Part shown: in pieces, positions 34,662-41,467 of the stretch
How the letters are laid out: every line of letters starts with the position of its first letter
Numbering within the stretch: position 1 is the stretch's first letter
NCBI RefSeq assembly: GCF_900114245.1
Contig: NZ_FOSK01000016.1
Location: 57,404-121,403 of the forward strand
Direction: 5' to 3'
Origin: Pseudovibrio ascidiaceicola
GTDB lineage: Bacteria > Pseudomonadota > Alphaproteobacteria > Rhizobiales > Stappiaceae
DNA length: 64,000 nt
The notes under the pieces: generated by a model
Told to the model about the DNA's origin: nothing
The model's database searches: none
What the model saw: the letters and a program-made list of their open reading frames with translations, nothing else
Position numbers and translations under genes: made by a program

Positions 34662-34691
34662 AGGGAAAGGCTATGCCTCTAGCCTTTCCCT
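34662..34691 (+). ncRNA. Leader hairpin before array member 5
   Basis: A perfect 11-bp stem AGGGAAAGGCT/AGCCTTTCCCT with an 8-base loop, 40 bases before the start of member 5. It shows the compensatory change relative to the copy at 34253. No T-run follows, so it is not a standard terminator. Confidence 0.7.
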
Positions 34692-34731
34692 CTCCCATCC
34701 CCATAAGAATTAAGAACCGAAAGCTAAACCA

Positions 34732-35031
34732 ATGAAAAAGATCGCCCTAACCCTTTCCGTCCTCAGCCTCGTATCTGTTGCTTCCGTTGCTCAGGCTATG
34801 AACGTTCCACTCACCAGCACAACTGACCTCACAGGTTCTCAGGTTAAGTCTCTGGTGCAAGACAAAGGCGCGATCGTTCTCTCAACCGGTCCTGGCCTTT
34901 ATGACCGTTACGTTGCAAATGGCTCTTACTGTAGCCCAAGCGAAGAAACACAGCGCGCCTACGTTGTAACCAAAGATTCCAATCGTTCCCTCATTGGTTA
35001 CACCTGCGTCGTCGAAAATGACGAAAGATAA
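34732..35031 (+). CDS. Small secreted protein, two-cysteine type (array member 5)
   Basis: A 99-residue precursor, the most diverged of the two-cysteine group. The signal peptide ends AQA at about 22, followed by MNVPLTSTTDLTGSQVK, slightly longer than in members 3 and 4. GAIVLSTGPGLYDRYVANGSYC and SLIGYTC are retained, while the first and third cysteine positions are again non-cysteine (TGSQ, NRSL). The array ends in a strong bidirectional terminator shared with pccB. Confidence 0.85.
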   Translation: MKKIALTLSVLSLVSVASVAQAMNVPLTSTTDLTGSQVKSLVQDKGAIVLSTGPGLYDRYVANGSYCSPSEETQRAYVVTKDSNRSLIGYTCVVENDER

Positions 35032-35034
35032 GAC

Positions 35035-35053
35035 CTAACTCGCCCCAAGTTAG
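35035..35053 (+). ncRNA. Post-stop CTAAC/GTTAG hairpin, copy 3
   Basis: CTAAC (35035-35039) and GTTAG (35049-35053) with a TCGCCCCAA loop, directly after the stop of member 5 and upstream of the final terminator. Confidence 0.5.
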
Positions 35054-35070
35054 TCCCCCTTCCCATCAAA

Positions 35071-35104
35071 AAACCCCGGCCTTCTCAAGAAGGCCGGGGT
35101 TTTT
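35071..35104. terminator. Strong bidirectional terminator between the array and pccB
   Basis: A stem of up to 13 bp, ACCCCGGCCTTCT/AGAAGGCCGGGGT (35073-35085 with 35088-35100), flanked by an A-run and a T-run, lies between converging transcription units. Confidence 0.9.
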
Positions 35105-35133
35105 CGTTATTCAGCTCGATCAGACAACAATCC

Positions 35134-36666
35134 TCAGAGCGGAATGTTGTCGTGCTTGCGCCAAGGCATCTGCTGGTTCTTGGTCCGTAGCATTGCAAGC
35201 GCTCTGGAAATGCGCATGCGTGTGGACTGCGGCATGATCACCTCATCAATGTAGCCACGCTCTGCAGCAACAAACGGGTTTGCAAACCGGTCTTCATAGT
35301 CCTTGGTACGCTCCCCAATCTTTTCAGCATCACCCAGTTCGTTGCGATAGAGGATCTCAACGGCACCCTTGGCACCCATCACAGCAATCTCAGCAGATGG
35401 CCATGCATAATTCATATCCCCGCGAATATGCTTGGAGCTCATCACGTCATACGCACCGCCATAGGCTTTACGCGTGATCACAGTAATTTTCGGAACAGTC
35501 GCTTCGCCATAAGCAAACAACAGCTTTGCACCATGCTTGATCAGCCCACCATACTCCTGAGCAGTTCCTGGCAAGAAACCCGGAACATCAACAAAGGTCA
35601 CCAGTGGAATGTTGAAGCAGTCACAAAAACGAACAAAACGCGCAGCCTTACGGCTTGCATCACTGTCCAGAACACCCGCAAGAACCATCGGCTGGTTGGC
35701 AACAATACCAACTGTGCGTCCTTCGACACGGCCAAAGCCAGTGATGATGTTTCCTGCAAAACTCTCCTGAATTTCGAAGAAATCCTGTTCATCGACGGTC
35801 TTCAGGATCAGTTCCCGCATGTCATACGGCTTATTCGGATTATCTGGAACCAGCGTATTGAGGCTCTCATCCAAACGAGATGGATCATCATAAACGGAGA
35901 GTTCAGGCAGCGGCGCCTGATTATTCATCGGCAGATAATCCACCAAACGACGAATCTGCAGCAGTGCTTCCACATCATTATCAAACGCGCCATCAGCGAT
36001 GGAGGATTTGGTCGTATGAATACTCGCGCCGCCCAGTTCCTCAGCCGTCACAGTCTCATTGGTCACTGTTTTCACAACATCAGGACCAGTGACGAACATG
36101 TAGGAGGTATCGCGCACCATGAAGATGAAATCGGTCATGGCTGGCGAGTAAACATCACCACCAGCACAAGGTCCCATAATCACGGAGATCTGCGGAATAA
36201 CGCCAGATGCCTGAATGTTGCGCCAGAACACTTCACCGTATCCGCCAAGTGCAGCAACGCCTTCTTGAATACGAGCACCACCTGCATCAAAGATCCCAAT
36301 AATCGGCGCGCGGTTCTGCAGCGCCATATCCTGGATCTTCATGATCTTTTCGGCGTGTGTCTCAGAGAGAGAGCCGCCGAACACAGTGAAATCTTTCGAG
36401 AAGAGGTAAACGGTACGACCGTTGATTGTTCCCCAACCAGCAACAACACCATCCCCTGGGAAGTGCGTTTCCTCCATACCAAACTCGGTACAGCGGTGCT
36501 GCTTGAACATATCGAATTCTTCGAAGGAACCTTCATCTAGCAGAATTTCAATGCGCTCTCGTGCGGTGAGTTTTCCGCGTTTGTGCTGCGCATCAATTCG
36601 GCGCTGTCCCCCACCAAGCCGCGCTTCATCACGTCTTTTTTCTAATTCAGCTAGAACTTCCTTCAT
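35134..36666 (-). CDS. pccB: Propionyl-CoA carboxylase beta (carboxyltransferase) subunit
   Basis: A 510-residue carboxyltransferase of the crotonase-like fold. Diagnostic segments: [40 protein letters not shown], the oxyanion-hole [60 protein letters not shown] and [14 protein letters not shown]. It transfers CO2 from PccA biotin to propionyl-CoA. pccA lies 3.2 kb downstream on the same strand beyond the opposite-strand array and folB. Transcription ends at the shared terminator at 35.1 kb. Confidence 0.95.
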   Translation of the reverse strand: MKEVLAELEKRRDEARLGGGQRRIDAQHKRGKLTARERIEILLDEGSFEEFDMFKQHRCTEFGMEETHFPGDGVVAGWGTINGRTVYLFSKDFTVFGGSLSETHAEKIMKIQDMALQNRAPIIGIFDAGGARIQEGVAALGGYGEVFWRNIQASGVIPQISVIMGPCAGGDVYSPAMTDFIFMVRDTSYMFVTGPDVVKTVTNETVTAEELGGASIHTTKSSIADGAFDNDVEALLQIRRLVDYLPMNNQAPLPELSVYDDPSRLDESLNTLVPDNPNKPYDMRELILKTVDEQDFFEIQESFAGNIITGFGRVEGRTVGIVANQPMVLAGVLDSDASRKAARFVRFCDCFNIPLVTFVDVPGFLPGTAQEYGGLIKHGAKLLFAYGEATVPKITVITRKAYGGAYDVMSSKHIRGDMNYAWPSAEIAVMGAKGAVEILYRNELGDAEKIGERTKDYEDRFANPFVAAERGYIDEVIMPQSTRMRISRALAMLRTKNQQMPWRKHDNIPL

Positions 36667-36840
36667 AAGATATCTCAGCTCCCAATCTAACTGAGTTATC
36701 TCCTAGCACGCCCCTACGCAAAAAAACTAGTAAGCCGTTGGATTGAGAAGCCCATCTCATTGCAACCAAATCTAGTCTCAACCCAACAACCTATAACCCT
36801 TGGGAAACCAAGCATTCTTTGATGTTTCGACAGCTAAAAC

Positions 36841-37326
36841 TTACTCAGCTTCGTCAGCACTGCCAGCATTGAGCAATCCATACTTTTCTTCGCCTATTTG
36901 CTCAAGAAGCTCCAACTGAGTCTCAAGAAAATCACAATGACCTTCCTCATCTGCCAGCAAAGTGTCAAAGAGAGCCATCGTCACGAAGTCCCCTTGCTGT
37001 TCACAGAACACACGGGATTCGCTGTAATACACAATCGCTTCACGCTCCCCTGCCAGATCAGCTTCCAAAACTTCTTTCACTGACGACCCAATGCGTAATG
37101 GCGCGATATGCTGCAGGTTTGGATGCCCTTCCAGAAAGACAACTCTTTCAACCAGCCGGTCCGCGTGGTGCATTTCTTCAATTGATTCAGCCCGCTCTTT
37201 CTTCGCTAGTTTGGTATAGCCCCAATCTTCAAGCAGTCTGAAATGCACCCAGTATTGATTTACAGCTCCCAGTTCCATGGAAATGGCTTTGTTCAAACGT
37301 TCAATGACACCGTCTTTTGCTTTCAT
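36841..37326 (-). CDS. bfr: Bacterioferritin (first of two)
   Basis: A 161-residue four-helix subunit of the 24-mer iron store. Ferroxidase ligands are all present: Glu in [10 protein letters not shown], Glu and His in [14 protein letters not shown], Glu in [11 protein letters not shown], and Glu/His in ADEEGHCDF. The Met of EEMHHAD corresponds to haem-ligating Met52 of E. coli Bfr. It is roughly 60% identical by eye to the next gene and separated from it by 235 bases, so it has its own promoter. Confidence 0.95.
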   Translation of the reverse strand: MKAKDGVIERLNKAISMELGAVNQYWVHFRLLEDWGYTKLAKKERAESIEEMHHADRLVERVVFLEGHPNLQHIAPLRIGSSVKEVLEADLAGEREAIVYYSESRVFCEQQGDFVTMALFDTLLADEEGHCDFLETQLELLEQIGEEKYGLLNAGSADEAE

Positions 37327-37503
37327 GAGATCTCAGTGCAAGCACTGCTCCTTGGGGAATGCAGGTGAAAGACAACTCGTTTTGAACCGACCCTCAAACG
37401 AGCAATGATCCCTTAAACATAGATCAGCCCAACTTGCCGCCAACCCAAATCCCCAATCGTTCCTAACGAAGCGCTAGCCTGAAGCAAACAACTTTAGTCC
37501 AAC

Positions 37504-37534
37504 AAAAAAGAGCTGCCCAAAAGGACAGCTCTTT
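37504..37534 (-). terminator. Terminator of the second bacterioferritin gene
   Basis: AAAGAGCTG/CAGCTCTTT (37508-37516 with 37526-37534) followed on the minus strand by a T-run. Confidence 0.75.
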
Positions 37535-37561
37535 CTAATCAAAACAAGCAGTTAGGCGATC

Positions 37562-38047
37562 TTACTCGCCAGTATCAGCCGGGTTCGCATTCAATGCGCC
37601 GTAGTGCTGCTCACCAATTTTCGCAAGGAGATCCAGCTGAGTTTCGAGGAAGTCGATGTGACCTTCTTCATCAGCCAGCAAATCATCAAACAGCTTCATG
37701 GTGACATAATCACCTTCAGCATCACAAATCTCACGGCTCTTCTTATAAGAGGTGCGAGCTTCATGTTCACCAGCAAGATCCGCTTCCAGAACTTCCTTCA
37801 GGTTGGTGCCGATTTGCAAGGCTCCAACGGTTTGCAAATTTGGATGACCACCAAGGAAGAGAATACGCTCAATCAGCTTATCTGCATGCTGCATCTCTTC
37901 AACGGATTCTTCACGCTCTTTCTGCGCCAGCTTTCCAAAACCCCAATCATCCAGCAGGCGGTAATGCAGCCAATACTGGTTGACGGCACCAAGCTCCAGC
38001 TTCAGAGCCTCGTTAAGCCGCTCAATAACTTTCTCATTATGTTTCAT
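37562..38047 (-). CDS. bfr: Bacterioferritin (second of two)
   Basis: A 161-residue bacterioferritin with the full ferroxidase set ([44 protein letters not shown]) and haem Met in EEMQHAD. Because both copies keep both sites, they are not the catalytic/haem division seen in some two-subunit bacterioferritins. A palindrome TCTCGT-TATT-ACGAGA lies 48 bases upstream of the start and may be an iron-responsive site. No bacterioferritin-associated ferredoxin gene is adjacent. Confidence 0.95.
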   Translation of the reverse strand: MKHNEKVIERLNEALKLELGAVNQYWLHYRLLDDWGFGKLAQKEREESVEEMQHADKLIERILFLGGHPNLQTVGALQIGTNLKEVLEADLAGEHEARTSYKKSREICDAEGDYVTMKLFDDLLADEEGHIDFLETQLDLLAKIGEQHYGALNANPADTGE

Positions 38048-38094
38048 CGGCGGAATTCCTCAATATTCTTGATTAGGGCAGTATTTGGCGATGT

Positions 38095-38110
38095 TCTCGT
38101 TATTACGAGA
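38095..38110. promoter_or_regulatory. Palindrome upstream of the second bacterioferritin gene
   Basis: TCTCGT (38095-38100) and ACGAGA (38105-38110) flank TATT, 48-63 bases upstream of the start. It is a candidate operator; it does not match the Irr or RirA consensus as I remember them. Confidence 0.35.
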
Positions 38111-38246
38111 GCCCTGAACCCATATGTGCAACAGGAGTGCATAGTTCAACAGATTCGATGGTAATACGGCAAACAAATTCCACTTGCCCACACACTACAA
38201 ACTATTGATTTCTTTCTACGATATCAGGAGAAACCACAACTCCAGC

Positions 38247-38274
38247 AAAAAAGCGCAGCCAAGAGCCGCGCTTT
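38247..38274 (-). terminator. Terminator of the rluC-HAD-ATP12 operon
   Basis: AAAGCGC/GCGCTTT (38250-38256 with 38268-38274), extended by further G-C pairs in the loop, runs on the minus strand into six T. It lies 27 bases after the ATP12 gene. Confidence 0.8.
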
Positions 38275-38300
38275 AAAACAACTTAGCAAAGAAAACGTGT

Positions 38301-39095
38301 TTAGCTTTCTTCTGGTGCCCCAACGAGAATAAGCACTGCTGCGTTGAACTCGTCGTTTTTGAAACGACGAATACGAGCAGCCTCTTCATCCTGTCCCCAT
38401 TGCTCAATGTTCCAGTCTTCATCAACATGAGCAGCAGACCAGACAACATCCGCTTCAAGGGCTTTTTCAGCCAACGCCAGCGCCAGCAAAGCAGAGCCGC
38501 TGATGGACGTCACAGTATGGATCGCAGTCAACTGAAGCGCATCATATTTATCCAGCTGCACGCGATAGGCAGCTGTGACCGCCTCATCTTGCGCAACATG
38601 CATAATCCCTTCAACGAGCTTGAAGCGACCAGCAAACAACTTTTCTGCCCAATCCAAGACTGGGTCCCACTGATCTTTCTGACGTGTGACCAGTTCTGCA
38701 GGGGAATCTGCGCGGTAACACAAATGATCATTTCCGGCATACCGTGTGATCTCATCTGCAACTTCCGCAAATTTATCTTCAACGGCATCAATCGCAGAAT
38801 GGGCAATACGCGTCAGCGGCATCGTAGCCGGGTCGATCTCTTCGTCCTGCAGCTCCCATTCGGCAGCCACGCCTTCAGCAATCACTTCATCCTTAAACAC
38901 CAGCGCATTGCGACCAGGTGTTTTAATGGAGCGTCCATCCAGCAGAACAGCGAAGACGTCATCTTTCAGCTCGACACTCACACGCTCGTAAAAGCGTTTT
39001 GGCAAGTTCCGTTTGGTGTGTTCACGCGCAGCCTGAACAGCATCAACAGGCCCTTTTGCAATGTCATCTGCAATCTGCTCAAAAATGTCACGCAT
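38301..39095 (-). CDS. ATP12-family F1F0 ATP synthase assembly chaperone
   Basis: A 264-residue protein matching ATP12: KRFYERVSVELKDDVFAVLLDGRSIKTPGRNALV near the N-terminus, then AAEWELQDEEIDPATMPLTRIAHSAID and the conserved CYRADSPAELVTRQKDQWDPVLDW. In mitochondria ATP12 holds the F1 alpha subunit; the alphaproteobacterial protein presumably does the same. Its ATG shares one base with the stop of the upstream HAD gene (TAATG), so they are translationally coupled. Confidence 0.93.
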   Translation of the reverse strand: MRDIFEQIADDIAKGPVDAVQAAREHTKRNLPKRFYERVSVELKDDVFAVLLDGRSIKTPGRNALVFKDEVIAEGVAAEWELQDEEIDPATMPLTRIAHSAIDAVEDKFAEVADEITRYAGNDHLCYRADSPAELVTRQKDQWDPVLDWAEKLFAGRFKLVEGIMHVAQDEAVTAAYRVQLDKYDALQLTAIHTVTSISGSALLALALAEKALEADVVWSAAHVDEDWNIEQWGQDEEAARIRRFKNDEFNAAVLILVGAPEES

Positions 39096-39775
39096 TATGC
39101 AACTTCCTTATTCCATTTGAAGTGCTCACTGAGCACCGGAATGAGTTCCTTAAACTGATTGATAACATAGGTGGCTCCAGCGCTCTTCACATCTTCAGCG
39201 CTGTGATAACCCCATGTAACTCCGACAGATTTCACACCCGCATTACGCGCCATGTGCATATCGAAAGTCGTATCACCAATCATAATCGTGTTTTCCAGAT
39301 CAACGCCGGTTTCGCTCATCGCCTGAAAAATCATACCGGGATTTGGCTTTGACGGCGCAACGTCTGCTGTCTGCATGGTGGTAAAAAGCCCTTCCAGCTC
39401 ATGTAAGCTGATCAGGTGTTTCATACCGCGGGAATGCTTGCCTGTTGCGATACCAAGAAGCACATCCTCTCGGCTATCCAACTCTCGCAAAGCGTCAATC
39501 GCCCCCTCATAAAGAGGATCATAATCACGCCCCTTGGAACGCATTTCCCAGATGATTTGCTGGTATCCCTTGACCATTTGTTCAATCAAATCTGGGTCGT
39601 TCCGCCCCAACAATTGTTCAAACGCCACATCCAGTGTTAGGCCAACCGTTGCAAGAATTTCATCTCGCGATGGCATAGGCAAATCGACAAACCGATACGC
39701 CGCAGTAAAACCAATCATGATATTGTCTTGGCTATCCGCGAGTGTGCCGTCGCAATCAAACACAATGAGGTACAT
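39095..39775 (-). CDS. HAD-superfamily hydrolase, phosphoglycolate phosphatase-like
   Basis: A 226-residue hydrolase with FDCDGTLADS (motif I), Thr in GIATGKHSRG (motif II), Lys in APSKPNPGM (motif III) and IMIGDTTFDMHMARNAG (motif IV), all intact. A helical cap follows motif I. It occupies the conserved position between rluC and ATP12 in related genomes. Substrate unknown; the linkage to ATP12 is positional. It is a relative, not a near copy, of the HAD protein at 29.2 kb. Confidence 0.9.
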   Translation of the reverse strand: MYLIVFDCDGTLADSQDNIMIGFTAAYRFVDLPMPSRDEILATVGLTLDVAFEQLLGRNDPDLIEQMVKGYQQIIWEMRSKGRDYDPLYEGAIDALRELDSREDVLLGIATGKHSRGMKHLISLHELEGLFTTMQTADVAPSKPNPGMIFQAMSETGVDLENTIMIGDTTFDMHMARNAGVKSVGVTWGYHSAEDVKSAGATYVINQFKELIPVLSEHFKWNKEVA

Positions 39776-39803
39776 GAAGATCAGCCCGTAACTTTGCTAT
39801 TAC

Positions 39804-40853
39804 TTATTCTGGTTCATTGATGTCCGGATCATAGTCCTTCACATCCATACCAAGCAAGTTCCAGGTTTGCTGCATATGCGATGGCAGCGGAGCAGAAACA
39901 TCAATCACACCATTACCAGACGGATGGGGGATCATAATCCGCCGAGCCAGCAGGTGCAGCTTGTTCTGGATGCCGCCGGGCAGCTCCCAGTTTTTGATAT
40001 TGAAGTACTTTGGATCACCGATGATAGGACAACCAATATGAGCTGCATGTGCACGCAGCTGGTGCGTACGCCCTGTTACAGGCTTCAGTGATACCCAGGA
40101 AAGCTTCTGACCGGACTGTTCAACCACATTATATAGGCTGACTGCATGCTGTGCTTCATCATCACCATGACGGGCAACACGCATGCGCTCTTCGCCCTCA
40201 TCACGCGCCAGATAGGTTGAGATACGACCCTGACGTGGCTTAGGAACACCAGCAACCATCGCCCAGTAGATCTTACGTGTGTTGCGATGACGGAATGCCT
40301 TTGTCAGCTCCTGAGCTGCACGGCGGGTCTTCGCAACCAGCAAAATACCGGAGGTCTCACGGTCAAGACGGTGCACCAGACGCGGCTTATCACCCTTCTG
40401 GTTGGTGAACGCATCAAGCATACCATCCACGTGACGCGTCAGACCTGAGCCACCCTGCACAGCAAGGCCAGCTGGCTTATTCAGTACCATCACATGTGCA
40501 TCTTCAAAGAGCATCATCTGCTCAATGGCTTCACGGTCACTGTCAACCAACTTGCGCGGACGAGGTCTGGCATTTTTGCGATCATCAGCAGCAAGCTCAA
40601 CACCGAGCGGTGGAATGCGGACTTCTTGCCCCTTTTCCAATCGGGTAGAGCTTTCGGCGCGTTTGCCATCAACACGAACCTGCTTGGTGCGCAGCAGTTT
40701 CTGCAAACGACCAAAGCCAAGTTCGGGGAAGTTTTCTTTAAACCAGCGATCAAGACGCATGCCTGCTTCATCGGCATCAACGCGGCGCATCTCAATTTTA
40801 ACTGGGCTGCCACCGTTGTTTTGCGGCGCTGCTTTGTTCTGGGAGCCACTCAT
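39804..40853 (-). CDS. RluC/RluD-family large-subunit rRNA pseudouridine synthase
   Basis: A 349-residue enzyme with an N-terminal S4-type RNA-binding domain (about 20-85; RLDRWFKENFPELGFGRLQKLLRTKQVRVDG) and a pseudouridine synthase domain carrying catalytic Asp in VHRLDRETSGILLVAKT. RTHQLRAHAAHIGCPIIGDPKY is the conserved C-terminal block. Architecture and order suggest RluC (positions 955/2504/2580 in E. coli 23S), but RluD cannot be excluded. First gene of a three-gene operon with HAD and ATP12. Confidence 0.93.
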   Translation of the reverse strand: MSGSQNKAAPQNNGGSPVKIEMRRVDADEAGMRLDRWFKENFPELGFGRLQKLLRTKQVRVDGKRAESSTRLEKGQEVRIPPLGVELAADDRKNARPRPRKLVDSDREAIEQMMLFEDAHVMVLNKPAGLAVQGGSGLTRHVDGMLDAFTNQKGDKPRLVHRLDRETSGILLVAKTRRAAQELTKAFRHRNTRKIYWAMVAGVPKPRQGRISTYLARDEGEERMRVARHGDDEAQHAVSLYNVVEQSGQKLSWVSLKPVTGRTHQLRAHAAHIGCPIIGDPKYFNIKNWELPGGIQNKLHLLARRIMIPHPSGNGVIDVSAPLPSHMQQTWNLLGMDVKDYDPDINEPE

Positions 40854-41033
40854 GGGTGAAGGTCCTGACTTCTAACGCGGCGGCAGCACGAAGGGTGCGC
40901 CAGCCGTTCCTATTAAATCCGTTGGCGCTCATTTGGCAGCTGAAGGCACAACATGCAAGTCTTTCACGCAGATTCAGCCGCTAAAAACGAAAAACCATCA
41001 AGTTTCTATGAGTTTTTGCCGGCAACTTGCAAA

Positions 41034-41414
41034 TTAGGCGAGAACCTGCCGCGTGAGATAAAGACCTGCAAACAAGGCTGAGACAGAAAGAATAAGTGAG
41101 ACCAGCACATAAGCAGCGGTCGCAATCGGTTCTCCGCGTTCCCACAACACAGCGACATCCAGCGAGAAGGTTGAGAAGGTGGTGAAGCCGCCAAGGAAAC
41201 CTGTCGCGATCAGATAACGTAGTTCAGAAGAAGCGTTCAGCCGCTGAGCAAGAACCTCAACAAAGATCCCCATCAGCAATGAACCAAGAATGTTTACGGT
41301 GACAGTGCCCCACGGAAAAGAAGGACCAAGAAGGCGAAGTCCGGCCATTGAAACCAGATGCCGGCAAACCGCTCCTGCCCCGCCACCAAGTGCAATCAGG
41401 ATGAGATTTTTCAT
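41034..41414 (-). CDS. crcB: Fluoride channel CrcB/Fluc
   Basis: A 126-residue membrane protein with four helices. GGGAGAVCRHL, WGTVTVNILGSLLMG and ATGFLGGFTTFSTFSLD contain the conserved Arg, Asn and the FSTFS phenylalanine box that lines the fluoride pores of the dual-topology dimer. It lies 53 bases downstream of the patatin-like gene; I found no fluoride riboswitch before it, so it probably depends on an upstream promoter. Confidence 0.95.
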   Translation of the reverse strand: MKNLILIALGGGAGAVCRHLVSMAGLRLLGPSFPWGTVTVNILGSLLMGIFVEVLAQRLNASSELRYLIATGFLGGFTTFSTFSLDVAVLWERGEPIATAAYVLVSLILSVSALFAGLYLTRQVLA

Positions 41415-41467
41415 GCATTCTCCCTATCGGATTTTGAATGGCATGTCTTGCATAAATTGTGGTGTAA

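Noticed and set aside
41415..41467. Possible fluoride riboswitch before crcB
   Set aside because: The gap is 53 bases and lacks the conserved pseudoknot sequence.
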